Positions 1-8,893 of a stretch of DNA of 53,724 bases are shown here, in pieces (position 1 is the stretch's first letter; every line of letters begins with the position of its first letter). Under the pieces are notes generated by a model, which was not told the origin of the DNA, did not search any database, and saw only the letters and a list, made by a program, of their open reading frames with translations. The stretch covers positions 1 through 53,724 of the forward strand of contig JAQUYA010000008.1 in NCBI GenBank assembly GCA_028692055.1, read 5' to 3'. The translations under genes and the position numbers were made by a program. This stretch comes from Lachnospiraceae bacterium. Its GTDB lineage: Bacteria > Bacillota > Clostridia > Lachnospirales > Lachnospiraceae.

Positions 1-359
1 CCGTATTTCTTTCTTTCTTTCATTCTTGGATCTCTTGTTAAGTAACCAGCTTTCTTAAGTGCTGGACGGTAATCTCCGTCTGCTTGTAATAAGGCTCTTG
101 CGATACCGTGTCTGATAGCACCTGCTTGTCCTGTATATCCACCACCACGAACGTTTACAAGTACATCGAATTTATCTACTGCTTCGATTTCTGATAATGG
201 TTGGCGAACGATAACTTTCAATGTTTCTAAGCCAAAATATTCGTCGATATTTCTTTTATTAATAGTAATATTACCTTTTCCAGGTACTAAATATACTCTT
301 GCGATTGATTTTTTTCTTCTACCAGTTCCGTAGAATTTTCCTGTTGCTTTCTTTGCCAT
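1..359 (-). CDS. rpsI: 30S ribosomal protein S9 (3' end cut by window edge)
   Basis: Small-subunit protein S9, whose basic C-terminal tail reaches the P-site tRNA. The reading frame starts at the ATG at 359, after a strong AGGAGG 8 nt upstream, with the typical start [18 protein letters not shown], and runs off the left edge after ...[12 protein letters not shown]. About ten C-terminal residues, including the conserved KR end, are therefore missing. It lies 28 nt after rplM, the usual L13-S9 pair, and is presumably co-transcribed with it. Confidence 0.97.
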   Translation of the reverse strand, partial: MAKKATGKFYGTGRRKKSIARVYLVPGKGNITINKRNIDEYFGLETLKVIVRQPLSEIEAVDKFDVLVNVRGGGYTGQAGAIRHGIARALLQADGDYRPALKKAGYLTRDPRMKERKKY

Positions 360-387
360 TATATTTTCCTCCTTCCAAATCCTTTAA

Positions 388-816
388 TTAAAATGTTAAT
401 ACTTCAGGTTTTTGAGCTGCTTGATCATGTTCTGGTCCTGCATATACATGAAGTTTTGTAAACATTTGTCTTCCTAAAGGTCCTTTTGGAAGCATTCCTT
501 TAACTGCAAGTTCAATAACTTGTTCTGGTTTCTTAGCTAATTTTTCTCTTAATGTTGTTTCTTTCATTCCACCAACATAGTCTGAATGATGGTAGTACAT
601 TTTTTGATCTAATTTTTTACCAGTTACATGGATTTTCTCAGCATTAACAATAATTACATAATCACCCGTGTCTGCATGTGGGGTGAAGACTGGTTTGTTT
701 TTTCCTCTTAAAACTTTAGCAACTTCTGATGCTAAACGTCCTAATGTATATCCTGTAGCGTCAACTACATACCATTTTCTATCAACTGTAGCTTGATTAG
801 GCATAAAAGTATTCAT
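388..816 (-). CDS. rplM: 50S ribosomal protein L13
   Basis: Early-assembly large-subunit protein L13, 142 aa, the usual family length. It shows the family core [34 protein letters not shown] and the conserved [10 protein letters not shown] segment near residue 110. The ATG at 816 is chosen because GGAGG lies 7 nt upstream. It is the first gene of an rplM-rpsI transcript with its own promoter (981-1009) and a roughly 158-nt leader likely to be the site of L13 feedback. Confidence 0.98.
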   Translation of the reverse strand: MNTFMPNQATVDRKWYVVDATGYTLGRLASEVAKVLRGKNKPVFTPHADTGDYVIIVNAEKIHVTGKKLDQKMYYHHSDYVGGMKETTLREKLAKKPEQVIELAVKGMLPKGPLGRQMFTKLHVYAGPEHDQAAQKPEVLTF

Positions 817-974
817 TATGTTTCCTCCATTAAAATCTAGAGTCTTTCGACTTTACTTATTTCTCATTTACCTTCCTCCAGGGCTAGTGGAGTCGAGTGT
901 TATCTGTTGCATATTGTGCTCGTTAAATAATCTCACCGGGGCTATTGGTTTGACCTATTTAATCATCGCCACAT
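817..974 (-). ncRNA. Probable L13 leader (5' UTR of rplM)
   Basis: About 158 nt separate the predicted transcription start from rplM. On the minus strand the region contains a 7-bp pairing of TTAAATA (956-962) with TATTTAA (925-931), a small CTCCA/TGGAG hairpin, and a GAAA-tetraloop hairpin AGTC-GAAA-GACT just before the ribosome binding site. Autoregulatory L13 leaders are known at this place in Firmicutes. I identify it from position and foldability, not from a covariance model match. Confidence 0.45.
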
Positions 975-980
975 TGAATT

Positions 981-1009
981 ATTATATTATACGCATCCAC
1001 GTGTGTCAA
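981..1009 (-). promoter_or_regulatory. Promoter of rplM-rpsI
   Basis: On the minus strand there is TTGACA (plus 1004-1009), 17 bp, then TATAAT (plus 981-986), both perfect sigma-A consensus hexamers. The predicted start is near 974. This makes rplM-rpsI a unit independent of the ecf-truA genes upstream. Confidence 0.85.
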
Positions 1010-1035
1010 CCATTTTTTATTGAAATCCGTTGAAA

Positions 1036-1773
1036 TCACAGAAATTCGTAGGAAAATAGCGTTAATCCATTTGCTGGAGCTACCGGTCCGGCTTTCATGC
1101 GGTCTTTGGCTTCTAATATTTCTTTTACATGTTCCGGTGGATATACGGAAATTCCTACTTTTAGCAGTGTACCCACGATAATGCGCACCATATTATACAG
1201 AAATCCCGTCCCAGATATTTCAATCGTAATCATTTCATCCTGCTGCGTAATATGTAAATTGGTAATTGTACGTATTGTTGTTTCTGTTTGGGTTCGTCTG
1301 CTGCAAAAGCTTTTAAAATCATGTTTACCAATTAAATACTGGCATGCCTCCTGCATAAGGTCCACGCGCAGATGATAATAGGTAAAATGACTATACAATC
1401 TTACCGTTGGCATGGGAAATTCAGAGCACCATATTTTGTATCGGTATGTCTTAATGCTGTCACAGTATCTCGGATGCCAATTTAAATCTATTTCCTCTGA
1501 TTTTCGAATACGAATGTCATCGGGTAGTCTTTGATTCAAGGCATAGGATATCTTTTCACCTGGTATCCTGGTTTCCGTATCAAATACAGCGATATTGCAC
1601 AATGCATGTACTCCAGAATCTGTTCTGCTCGCACCTATAATATGAATCTCTTCTCCGAGCAGCTTTGACAAACAGCTGTTTAATACACTTTCAATTGTAA
1701 TTCCATTCGGCTGAACCTGCCAGCCATGATAATTCGTTCCATCGTATGCTACCACTAATCTTACACGTTTCAT
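1036..1773 (-). CDS. truA: tRNA pseudouridine(38-40) synthase TruA
   Basis: Converts uridines 38-40 of tRNA anticodon stems to pseudouridine. 245 aa, normal length. The catalytic aspartate lies in GASRTDSGVHAL (about residue 53), and the C-terminal half has the family motif GTGFLYNMVRIIVGTLL. Its ATG overlaps the ecfT stop by 4 nt (ATGA), so it is translationally coupled to the transporter genes. The ecfA1-ecfA2-ecfT-truA order is standard in Firmicutes. Confidence 0.96.
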   Translation of the reverse strand: MKRVRLVVAYDGTNYHGWQVQPNGITIESVLNSCLSKLLGEEIHIIGASRTDSGVHALCNIAVFDTETRIPGEKISYALNQRLPDDIRIRKSEEIDLNWHPRYCDSIKTYRYKIWCSEFPMPTVRLYSHFTYYHLRVDLMQEACQYLIGKHDFKSFCSRRTQTETTIRTITNLHITQQDEMITIEISGTGFLYNMVRIIVGTLLKVGISVYPPEHVKEILEAKDRMKAGPVAPANGLTLFSYEFL

Positions 1774-2579
1774 AATATAAAAAATACTCTCCCGATTGCA
1801 ATTACGAATACCAGATAGAAACCAGTAAATCCATATGCAATAAAATCCCTCTTATAATATTTCAGAGGCTTCATTTTTGTTCTGTTTTCACCGCCACGGT
1901 AGCATCTCGCTTCCATTGCCATTGCCAAATCATTGGCCCGCCGAAAGGCAGAAATAAAAAGTGGCACTAATAATGGCACAAGGCTCTTTGCTTTCTTAAT
2001 CAGATTCCCACTTTCAAAGTCGGCGCCTCTGGCAATCTGTGCCTTCATTATCTTATCCGTTTCCTCTAATAAAATCGGTATAAAGCGAAGTGCAATTGAC
2101 ATCATCATCGAAACTTCGTGTACCGGCACCTTTATTCTTTTTAAAGGATTCAGCAGGCGTTCCATTCCATCGGTAAGGTTATTTGGTGTCGTCGTTAAGG
2201 TCATAATGGAAGAACCAATAATCAGAAAAGAAAGTCGAACCGCCATGCTTGCTGCTATTTTGACTCCCTCTCTGGTAATCGTCAGCTTCCAAACGGAAAC
2301 AATTGCCTCACCCGGAGTTAAAAATAAATTAAAGCCAACCGTTATAATAAGTAGAAGCAGAATCGATTTCATTCCTTTTATTATAAATTGAAAGGGAACG
2401 TGTGACAGCTTTATGATCCCTATCAGAAACAAAGCCGCTACTATATATCCGATAAAATTTTTTACCATAAATAATGAAATAATAAAAACTATCGTGGTCA
2501 TCAATTTTACCCGTGGATCCAAACGATGGATAACGGAGTCTGTCTGATAATATTGCCCTAATGTAATATCCCTAAGCAT
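1770..2579 (-). CDS. ecfT: ECF transporter transmembrane protein EcfT
   Basis: Membrane scaffold that couples the two EcfA ATPases to exchangeable substrate-binding S proteins for vitamins and metals. 269 aa with several hydrophobic segments. The two coupling-helix ARG-type motifs are present: AQIARGADF (about residue 182) and MEARCYRGG (about residue 222). GAGGAAAAAG precedes the ATG at 2579, and the gene begins 11 nt after ecfA2. No S component is encoded here, consistent with a group II ECF module serving S proteins encoded elsewhere. Confidence 0.95.
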   Translation of the reverse strand: MLRDITLGQYYQTDSVIHRLDPRVKLMTTIVFIISLFMVKNFIGYIVAALFLIGIIKLSHVPFQFIIKGMKSILLLLIITVGFNLFLTPGEAIVSVWKLTITREGVKIAASMAVRLSFLIIGSSIMTLTTTPNNLTDGMERLLNPLKRIKVPVHEVSMMMSIALRFIPILLEETDKIMKAQIARGADFESGNLIKKAKSLVPLLVPLFISAFRRANDLAMAMEARCYRGGENRTKMKPLKYYKRDFIAYGFTGFYLVFVIAIGRVFFIL

Positions 2580-2590
2580 TTCTTTTTCCT

Positions 2591-3439
2591 CTATTTTCTT
2601 AGTGCATTCAAGATTTCACTCTTTGCTTCTTCCAATGTCGTGACGTCGGTATCCACTGGAAAAACTTTGTTATTTATTTCATGCATAATGTACGTAACCT
2701 GTGGTGCTGCAAGTCCTACTTCCTCCAGCTTCCTGTAGGAACGAAATACCTGCTTTGGTGTATCATCAAACAGAATTCCTCCCTTGTTCATTACAATAAT
2801 CCTGTCCACATACTTGGCAACATCTTCCATGCTATGAGATACTAAAATAACCGTGATTCCTGTTTCCTGCCGAAGTCTTGCAATTTGATCCAGAATTTCA
2901 TCCCGTCCCTTTGGGTCGAGTCCTGCTGTTGGCTCATCCAATATCAGGACATCCGGTTTCATTGCCAAAACACCTGCAATAGCCACCCTTCTCTTTTGTC
3001 CTCCTGATAAATCAAAAGGTGACTGGTAAAAATACTCATCTTCTAATCCGACTTGCTTCAAGGCTGCATATGCACAAAGTTCGATTTCACTCTTGGATAA
3101 TCCCAGATTTTTTGGTCCAAAACAAACATCAGAAAACACATCTGTTTCAAATAACTGATGCTCTGGGTATTGAAAAACCAGACCCACCTTGCTTCGTAGT
3201 CTTTTCATATCAAAGCCCTGCGAATAGTAGTCTTCTCCATTATAATATAATTCACCATGTGTTGGTTTTATCAATCCATTTAGATGCTGCACCAACGTTG
3301 ATTTCCCAGAACCTGTATGTCCAATTAATCCAATGAACTGCCCATCCGGTATCTGCAAATTGATATCCTTCAATGCATGTACCGCCATGCTTGTTCCTTC
3401 TTCATATATATAACTTACGTGATTTACAATGATTGCCAT
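2591..3439 (-). CDS. ecfA2: ECF transporter ATP-binding protein EcfA2
   Basis: Second ABC ATPase of the energy-coupling factor module, 282 aa. Walker A GHTGSGKSTL (about residue 37), Q-loop FQYPEHQLF, signature LSGGQKRR, Walker B VLILDEPTAGLDP and the H-loop VSHSM are all present. It lies between ecfA1 and ecfT on the same strand. It is called EcfA2 by position; the two paralogues cannot be separated reliably on sequence alone. Confidence 0.93.
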   Translation of the reverse strand: MAIIVNHVSYIYEEGTSMAVHALKDINLQIPDGQFIGLIGHTGSGKSTLVQHLNGLIKPTHGELYYNGEDYYSQGFDMKRLRSKVGLVFQYPEHQLFETDVFSDVCFGPKNLGLSKSEIELCAYAALKQVGLEDEYFYQSPFDLSGGQKRRVAIAGVLAMKPDVLILDEPTAGLDPKGRDEILDQIARLRQETGITVILVSHSMEDVAKYVDRIIVMNKGGILFDDTPKQVFRSYRKLEEVGLAAPQVTYIMHEINNKVFPVDTDVTTLEEAKSEILNALRK

Positions 3440-3470
3440 CCTTACACCTGTCTATTCTAATCTATACTGC

Positions 3471-4322
3471 CTATTTTTGTTTCTTTAATGCATCTACCAA
3501 TTCCTGTGCAGTTATGATTCCATCCGGTAGTGGGAGTCCCGCCTTTTTCAGCTCATACGCCAGTAATGTCACCTGTGGCACGTCTAAACGGAGCCTCTTC
3601 AATTCCTCTACTCGTGAAAACACCTCTTTGGGTGTTCCCTGCATTTCAATCCTGCCTTTGTCCATTACAATTATTTGATTTGCATAAATTGCTTCTTCCA
3701 TATAATGTGTAATAAGTACGACCGTAACACCTTCTACCTGGTTCAGGGCTCGGGCAGCACGAATTACCTCTTTTCGTCCATTTGGATCAAGCATTGCTGT
3801 CGGTTCATCTAAAATAATGCATTTCGGATGCATGGCAATTACGCCTGCTATAGAAACCCTTTGCTTTTGTCCACCAGATAGTTTATTGGGTGAATGCTTA
3901 CGAAATTCATACATACCAACTGCCTTCAGGCTTTCTTCCACACGTTCCCATATTTCTTTGGTTGGTATTCCCATATTCTCCGGACCAAAACCAACATCTT
4001 CTTCCACTACCTGTCCAATAATCTGATTATCTGGGTTCTGAAATACCATACCGGCATTCTGTCTGATGTCCCACAGATATTTTTCCTCTTTCGTGTCTTT
4101 ACCATCTACCCATACCGTACCCTCTGTCGGATAAAGTATCGCATTCATATGTTTTGCCAGTGTAGATTTTCCAGAACCGTTATGGCCGAGAATTGCAATA
4201 AAATCACCTTGTTGAATATCTAAATCCACATCATCAATTGCTCTGGTAATTCCCTCTACATTTCCCTCGTCATCTCTTCTTATATATTCAAATGCCAGCT
4301 TACCCGCTTTTATAATTCCCAT
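3471..4322 (-). CDS. ecfA1: ECF transporter ATP-binding protein EcfA1
   Basis: First ABC ATPase of the ECF module, 283 aa. Walker A GHNGSGKSTLAK (about residue 46), Q-loop FQNPDNQIIG, signature LSGGQKQR, Walker B CIILDEPTAMLDP and H-loop ITHYM are intact. The start ATG at 4322 has only a GGGTG-type binding site inside a 21-bp sequence that is repeated perfectly 64 bp upstream (see 4325-4409). Its own promoter lies at 4456-4484. Confidence 0.93.
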   Translation of the reverse strand: MGIIKAGKLAFEYIRRDDEGNVEGITRAIDDVDLDIQQGDFIAILGHNGSGKSTLAKHMNAILYPTEGTVWVDGKDTKEEKYLWDIRQNAGMVFQNPDNQIIGQVVEEDVGFGPENMGIPTKEIWERVEESLKAVGMYEFRKHSPNKLSGGQKQRVSIAGVIAMHPKCIILDEPTAMLDPNGRKEVIRAARALNQVEGVTVVLITHYMEEAIYANQIIVMDKGRIEMQGTPKEVFSRVEELKRLRLDVPQVTLLAYELKKAGLPLPDGIITAQELVDALKKQK

Positions 4323-4324
4323 AT

Positions 4325-4409
4325 ATTACACCCGTCTGTCTGCTTCAGCAGACCTCCCAATCAAAATGTGAAGCGTATTTTCTTCACAATTACACCCGTC
4401 TGTCTGCTT
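4325..4409 (-). repeat. 21-bp direct repeat in the ecfA1 leader
   Basis: A perfect 21-bp repeat occurs at 4325-4345 and 4389-4409. The copy nearer the gene supplies the GGGTG ribosome binding site of ecfA1. The distal copy has the same spacing to a GTG that opens an 8-codon frame (MKKIRFTF, then stop). It could be a duplicated binding site, a leader peptide, or a chance duplication; no function is shown. Confidence 0.6.
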
Positions 4410-4455
4410 TGTTATCCAAATTTTAATTTTGGTTTACATTCTTTGTCTGCATTTT

Positions 4456-4484
4456 ATTGTACTAGATTCTCAGGCATAATACAA
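4456..4484 (-). promoter_or_regulatory. Promoter of ecfA1-ecfA2-ecfT-truA
   Basis: Minus-strand TTGTAT (plus 4479-4484), 17 bp, TACAAT (plus 4456-4461). The predicted start near 4449 gives a leader of about 125 nt carrying the duplicated 21-bp sequence. Confidence 0.6.
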
Positions 4485-4509
4485 GATTCTTTACACTTTG
4501 TTTATTCTA

Positions 4510-4732
4510 TAATATACTTAAAGTTACTATTCACGGCTAATTTTGAAAAATGCCTGAATCGTCATGCTTGCATGTAAGATTCAGACTTTTTGATAAATTT
4601 GCTGTGTAGGCTGTTCTAAAATGTATGAATAAAACTGTCACATAGTGACAATAAGGAAAAGTTTACTTTTCCGTGTTTTATGAATGTATTTTAAAATAGC
4701 CGTGAATAGTAACTACTTAAATAAGTATATTA
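4510..4732. mobile_element. MITE-like element with terminal inverted repeats
   Basis: A 223-bp AT-rich, non-coding segment bounded by inverted repeats. The left end (4510-4539) and right end (4697-4732) share TAATATACTTA at the outer edge and a perfect 18-bp inner block (left 4522-4539, right 4697-4714); the right arm has about 6 extra bases. Inside are hairpins such as CTGAATC/GATTCAG, TGTCAC/GTGACA and GGAAAAG-TTTA-CTTTTCC. There is no reading frame of note and no transposase, so it would depend on enzymes encoded elsewhere. It fills most of the 4323-4751 gap. Confidence 0.6.
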
Positions 4733-4751
4733 TCTACGAGGAGGTACTACA

Positions 4752-5480
4752 TTGAATTATAAAAGCATATTATTCATTATAGGCATTGCGATAGCCACTC
4801 TTACATCTTCTATTTCTTCTACGGATGTTTTGGCTAAGACAACAACGAAAGGAACAGCTGCTGTGGTACAAACATCTGATACTTGTGTCACCTATCATGC
4901 AGGTTTTTACTATGAGCCAATCAATGACACTGTAAAATCCAGGATAAATGGTCTTTCCTATAAGGAAGACTGCACCGTACCCTACGAGGATTTACGTTAT
5001 GTGAGTGTTTTATATACCAATTTTGAAGGAAAAACAGAAGTCGGAGAAATCATCTGCAATAAAGCAATTGCCGAAGACCTTGTTGAAATATTTTATGAAT
5101 TATATCTTGCAAAGTATCCGATTGAACAAATTCGCCTGATTGACGAATTTAATGCAGATGATGATTTATCCTGTCTGGAAAATAATTCTTCCTGCTTTAA
5201 CTACCGTACTGTTTATGGAAGTACTACTTTGTCAAAGCATGCTTTGGGTCTGGCCATTGATATCAATCCTTTTTATAATCCCTATGTTACCTACCCAAAT
5301 GGCGTAACACGTATTTCACCACCAGGTAGCGAACCTTATGCAGACCGTAGCGCAGACTTCCCTTGTAAAATTGATAAAGATGATTTGTGTTATCAATTAT
5401 TTACAGAACATGGCTTTACATGGGGGGGAAATTGGAAATCACTAAAAGATTACCAGCATTTTCAAAAATCCATAGACTAG
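4752..5480 (+). CDS. M15-family peptidoglycan peptidase, secreted
   Basis: Predicted zinc peptidase of the M15 (VanY / D-alanyl-D-alanine carboxypeptidase-like) family acting on peptidoglycan. 242 aa with an N-terminal signal peptide (hydrophobic residues 5-20, likely cut after VLA). The zinc motif SKHALGLAIDINP is at about residue 161, followed by the second ligand in KDYQHFQ near the C-terminus. The start is TTG at 4752, supported by GAGGAGGT 7 nt upstream. It is the only plus-strand gene in this part, inserted between rplQ and the ecf genes and directly downstream of the MITE-like element. The exact bond cut cannot be told. Confidence 0.85.
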   Translation: MNYKSILFIIGIAIATLTSSISSTDVLAKTTTKGTAAVVQTSDTCVTYHAGFYYEPINDTVKSRINGLSYKEDCTVPYEDLRYVSVLYTNFEGKTEVGEIICNKAIAEDLVEIFYELYLAKYPIEQIRLIDEFNADDDLSCLENNSSCFNYRTVYGSTTLSKHALGLAIDINPFYNPYVTYPNGVTRISPPGSEPYADRSADFPCKIDKDDLCYQLFTEHGFTWGGNWKSLKDYQHFQKSID

Positions 5481-5530
5481 AAGCTATTATATTCCAAAAA
5501 ATAATTATATTTTTCCATAAACCTTTAAAA

Positions 5531-5563
5531 AAGGGACCTGTCTCGAAATGAGATAGGTCCCTT
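5531..5563 (-). terminator. Terminator after rplQ (possibly bidirectional)
   Basis: A 14-bp stem (AAGGGACC...GGTCCCTT, one wobble) with a 5-nt loop, followed on the minus strand by six T. It ends the alpha-operon transcript 40 nt after rplQ. The M15 gene converges on it from the other side. Confidence 0.88.
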
Positions 5564-5604
5564 CTAGTCGTTATTCTATAATTTAAATACTTCTATCGAA
5601 TTAA

Positions 5605-6141
5605 TTATACTAACTCAAGAAGTACTTCCATCGCTGCATCACCTTTACGTAAACCAATCTTAACGATTCTGGTGTATCCACCTTTACGGTCTACATATTT
5701 AGGAGCTACTTCGTCAAATAATTTTGCTACTAAATCAACTTCTTTTGTATTTCTCTTCTTACCTGCATTTGCTGTAGGTACTTCTGTTACAGAGTATAAT
5801 ACTTTCATCATTTGTCTTCTTGCATGATTTCTTGATGGTAAATCCTTTTTAATTTCTTTTTCAACTTCATCATAAACGGTAACTTTCTTACCATCTACAA
5901 CCTCTTTCACTCTTTTGCCATCTTTATCTTTGCGAGCAACTTTAGCGGTAACTTTAACTGTTTCAAAATTATCTTTTTCCTTTACTGCTAATGCGATAAT
6001 TCCTTCTGCAATTTTTTGAACTTCTTTTGCTTTCGCTTCAGTAGTAACGATTTTACCATTGTATAAAAGGTTTGTTACCTGACCTCTTAATAATGCTTTT
6101 CTTTGTGCAGATGTTCTGCCAAGTTTTCTATATGCTGCCAT
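5605..6141 (-). CDS. rplQ: 50S ribosomal protein L17
   Basis: Large-subunit protein near the exit tunnel. The start at 6141 ([15 protein letters not shown]) is preferred over the upstream in-frame ATG because AGGAG precedes it and it matches the family start. The product has 178 aa, clearly longer than the usual 115-130. A lysine-rich insertion of roughly 50 residues (about 60-110, with [16 protein letters not shown]) splits the conserved core, which resumes at [12 protein letters not shown]. Such inserted L17 forms are familiar in Lachnospiraceae. It is the last gene of the alpha cluster. Confidence 0.96.
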   Translation of the reverse strand: MAAYRKLGRTSAQRKALLRGQVTNLLYNGKIVTTEAKAKEVQKIAEGIIALAVKEKDNFETVKVTAKVARKDKDGKRVKEVVDGKKVTVYDEVEKEIKKDLPSRNHARRQMMKVLYSVTEVPTANAGKKRNTKEVDLVAKLFDEVAPKYVDRKGGYTRIVKIGLRKGDAAMEVLLELV

Positions 6142-6339
6142 ATTAGGCTCCTTTCTTAACAGGAGGCTCATCCTCATGTTTTGGATATATCCGGCTACGC
6201 TCTTTGGACTTACTTACCGAATATAATGAATCCCAGTTTAAATACTGTTTTCATTGTTAATAGTTCCATTTATGAGTCCCGTATATCTGTACACTTTGGA
6301 ATTACCACATATACGCTATCACGAAAGGTTTATGCAATC

Positions 6340-7296
6340 CTATTCTTCTAATGGATTTAATTCTAAACCTAACTCTTTTAATTTTGCTAAAACTTCTTCT
6401 AATGACTTGCGTCCTAAGTTACGAACCTTCATCATATCATCTGAAGTTCTATTTGTTAATTCTTCAACGGTATTAATACCAGCTCGTTTTAAACAGTTGT
6501 AAGAACGAACAGATAATTCTAATTCGTCAATACTCATCTCAAGAACTTTTTCTTTTTCATCATCTTCTTTTTCCACCATAACTTCAGCAGTTTTGGCATT
6601 TTCTGACAAATCAATAAAAAGACTTAAGTGTTCGCTAAGTACTTTTGCAGCTAAACTAACAGCTTCGTCTGCAACTAATGTTCCGTTTGTATAAACGTCT
6701 AATGTAAGTTTATCATAATCCGTGATTTGTCCTACACGTGTATTCGCAACTGACATATTCACTCTCTCCACTGGAGTGTAAATAGAATCAATGGCAATAA
6801 CACCAATTGGTAAATCTTCACTCTTATTCTTATCTGCGCTTACATAACCTCTACCTTTAGTAATCGTAAGCTCCATATATAACTTACTGTCTTTTCCATT
6901 AATTGTAGCAATTACTTGATCAGGGTTTAAAATTTCAATGTCTTGATCTACTTGTATATCAGAAGCTTTTACTACGCCTTCACCTTCGAACTCAATATAA
7001 GCTGTCTTAGGTTCATTTGTTTCACTACTATTCTTAATAGCTAAACTTTTGATATTCATAATAATCTCTGTTACGTCTTCTTTTACACCCGGAATAGAAC
7101 TAAATTCATGTAATACACCTTCGATTTTAACTTGGCTTACTGCTGCTCCCGGTAAAGAAGAAAGCATGATTCTTCTTAAAGAGTTACCTAATGTAATACC
7201 ATAACCTCTCTCCAAAGGTTCTACAACAAATTTACCATACTTTTTATCTTCAGAGATTTCTGTAACCTCAATATTGGGTCTTTCAAAATCAAACAC
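6340..7296 (-). CDS. rpoA: RNA polymerase subunit alpha
   Basis: Alpha subunit, 318 aa: N-terminal dimerisation and assembly domain ([19 protein letters not shown] at about 29-47), linker rich in E/K, and a C-terminal domain (about 250-310, [16 protein letters not shown], then [11 protein letters not shown]) that contacts UP elements and activators. The start is GTG at 7296, supported by GGAGGG 8 nt upstream. The 198-nt gap to rplQ shows no obvious element. Confidence 0.98.
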   Translation of the reverse strand: MFDFERPNIEVTEISEDKKYGKFVVEPLERGYGITLGNSLRRIMLSSLPGAAVSQVKIEGVLHEFSSIPGVKEDVTEIIMNIKSLAIKNSSETNEPKTAYIEFEGEGVVKASDIQVDQDIEILNPDQVIATINGKDSKLYMELTITKGRGYVSADKNKSEDLPIGVIAIDSIYTPVERVNMSVANTRVGQITDYDKLTLDVYTNGTLVADEAVSLAAKVLSEHLSLFIDLSENAKTAEVMVEKEDDEKEKVLEMSIDELELSVRSYNCLKRAGINTVEELTNRTSDDMMKVRNLGRKSLEEVLAKLKELGLELNPLEE

Positions 7297-7375
7297 CGAC
7301 AGTACCCTCCTTTACGAATATTCTATAAGACAAAATTGCCACTAGGGCAATCTTGTCTTTGTTAATTAGCAATGA

Positions 7376-7969
7376 TTATTTAGAATATAATTCGACGATA
7401 AGCATCTCATCAACAGGTACGTCAATTACTTCTCTTGAAGGAAGTTCCTTAACGGTTCCTTTTAATGTTTCACTATCTACATCAAGCCAATCTGGAATTA
7501 ATCTTCCAGCCGTAACTTCCATGATATCTTTGTATCTTTGTAAGCTTCTTGATTTTTCTCTGATTTCAATTACATCTCCAGCTTTGATAAGGTATGATGG
7601 AATGTTAACCTGTTTTCCGTTAACTAATACATGTTTGTGTCCAACCACTTGTCTTGCTTCTCTTCTTGTTCTAGCAAAACCCATTCTGAAAATTACATTA
7701 TCAAGTCTGCTTTCAAGGATAACCATCAAGTTTTCACCTGACATTCCCTTCATAAGGTCAGCCTTTTTATAATAATTTCTAAAAGGTTTTTCAAGGACAC
7801 CATAGATAAATTTTGCTTTCTGCTTCTCTCTTAGCTGAAGACCATACTCGCTCATTTTCTTATTGCCTCTTTGAGAATTTCTATTGGACTTTTTATCATA
7901 TCCCAAAAATGCAGGCTCTAAATCAAGCGCTCTACATCTTTTAAGAACAGGAACTCTATTAACTGCCAT
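7376..7969 (-). CDS. rpsD: 30S ribosomal protein S4
   Basis: Primary 16S rRNA-binding protein, 197 aa, with the S4 RNA-binding domain (about 88-150, LESRLDNVIFRMGFARTRRE, then VNGKQVNIPSYLIKAGDVI). The N-terminal zinc-binding cysteine cluster of classical S4 is absent (only one Cys, in LKRCRALDL), so this is a zinc-free form. It is located in the alpha cluster between rpsK and rpoA, rather than alone as in Bacillus. Confidence 0.97.
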   Translation of the reverse strand: MAVNRVPVLKRCRALDLEPAFLGYDKKSNRNSQRGNKKMSEYGLQLREKQKAKFIYGVLEKPFRNYYKKADLMKGMSGENLMVILESRLDNVIFRMGFARTRREARQVVGHKHVLVNGKQVNIPSYLIKAGDVIEIREKSRSLQRYKDIMEVTAGRLIPDWLDVDSETLKGTVKELPSREVIDVPVDEMLIVELYSK

Positions 7970-7986
7970 TTGTATTTTCCTCCTAA

Positions 7987-8382
7987 TTAAACTCTTCTAC
8001 GTTTTGGTGGACGACATCCGTTATGTGGTACTGGTGTTACATCTCTGATACTTGTAACCTCTAATCCACAAGCTTGAAGTGCACGAATTGCAGCTTCTCT
8101 TCCTGAACCAGGTCCTTTTACCATAACGTCAACAGATTTTAATCCATGAATTAATGCTGCCTTTGTAGCTGTTTCTGCAGCCATTTGTGCTGCATATGGA
8201 GTAGATTTCCTTGAACCTCTGAATCCAAGTCCGCCGGCACTTGCCCAACTAAGAGCATTACCTTCTGTATCTGTCAATGTAACAATTGTATTGTTAAATG
8301 AAGATTGAATATGAGCTTGTCCACGTTCAACGTTTTTCTTTACGCGCTTTTTTGTTACTTTTTTTGCAACTGCTTTAGCCAT
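7987..8382 (-). CDS. rpsK: 30S ribosomal protein S11
   Basis: Platform protein of the small subunit near the mRNA exit, 131 aa. Conserved [34 protein letters not shown] and the C-terminal [13 protein letters not shown] are all present. It follows rpsM by 30 nt and precedes rpsD by 17 nt in the alpha cluster. Confidence 0.98.
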   Translation of the reverse strand: MAKAVAKKVTKKRVKKNVERGQAHIQSSFNNTIVTLTDTEGNALSWASAGGLGFRGSRKSTPYAAQMAAETATKAALIHGLKSVDVMVKGPGSGREAAIRALQACGLEVTSIRDVTPVPHNGCRPPKRRRV

Positions 8383-8412
8383 TTAAACTAACCTACTTTC
8401 TTTATTAATCAA

Positions 8413-8781
8413 TTATTTTTTCTTATTTGCAACTGTACGCTTAGGACCTTTTCTTGTTCTGGCATTGGTCTTTGTTTTCTGTCCACGAACTGGAAGTCCT
8501 TTTCTGTGACGGATACCACGATAGCATCCAATTTCCTGTAATCTCTTAATGTTAAGAGCGATTTCTCTTCTTAAATCACCTTCAACAACACTTGTTTCAG
8601 CGATTACTTCGCCGAGTCTTTTAACTTCGTCATCTGTCAAATCTCTAACACGTGTGTCAGGATTAACCTTTGCCTCTGTTAAAATTTTGTTTGCGCTTAC
8701 TCTACCGATACCATAGATGTAAGTTAAACCGATTTCTACACGTTTTTCTCTTGGTAAGTCTACACCAGCAATACGAGCCAT
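8413..8781 (-). CDS. rpsM: 30S ribosomal protein S13
   Basis: Head protein of the small subunit that contacts the P-site tRNA and bridges to the large subunit. 122 aa, with [21 protein letters not shown] at the start, the H2TH-like LTYIYGIG region and the C-terminal [18 protein letters not shown]. It is separated from rpmJ upstream by an unusually long 359-nt spacer packed with hairpins. Confidence 0.98.
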   Translation of the reverse strand: MARIAGVDLPREKRVEIGLTYIYGIGRVSANKILTEAKVNPDTRVRDLTDDEVKRLGEVIAETSVVEGDLRREIALNIKRLQEIGCYRGIRHRKGLPVRGQKTKTNARTRKGPKRTVANKKK

Positions 8782-8893
8782 GTAAATGTTCCTCCATTTT
8801 CTTGTTACCTTAGGTTACGTATTTCTGCATATGCACAGATGAAATGTATACGTACCTATTATTAACATGTTACTAATTGATTGGGACGCTATA

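Noticed and set aside
818-1033. Plus-strand 71-aa frame in the rplM leader
   Set aside because: Lies in the promoter and leader on the other strand, with no binding site and no recognisable protein.
4368-4577. Plus-strand 69-aa frame upstream of the MITE-like element
   Set aside because: Runs through the ecfA1 promoter and into the MITE end; no binding site.
4510-4732. Complete insertion sequence
   Set aside because: No transposase reading frame; only a MITE-like structure can be supported.
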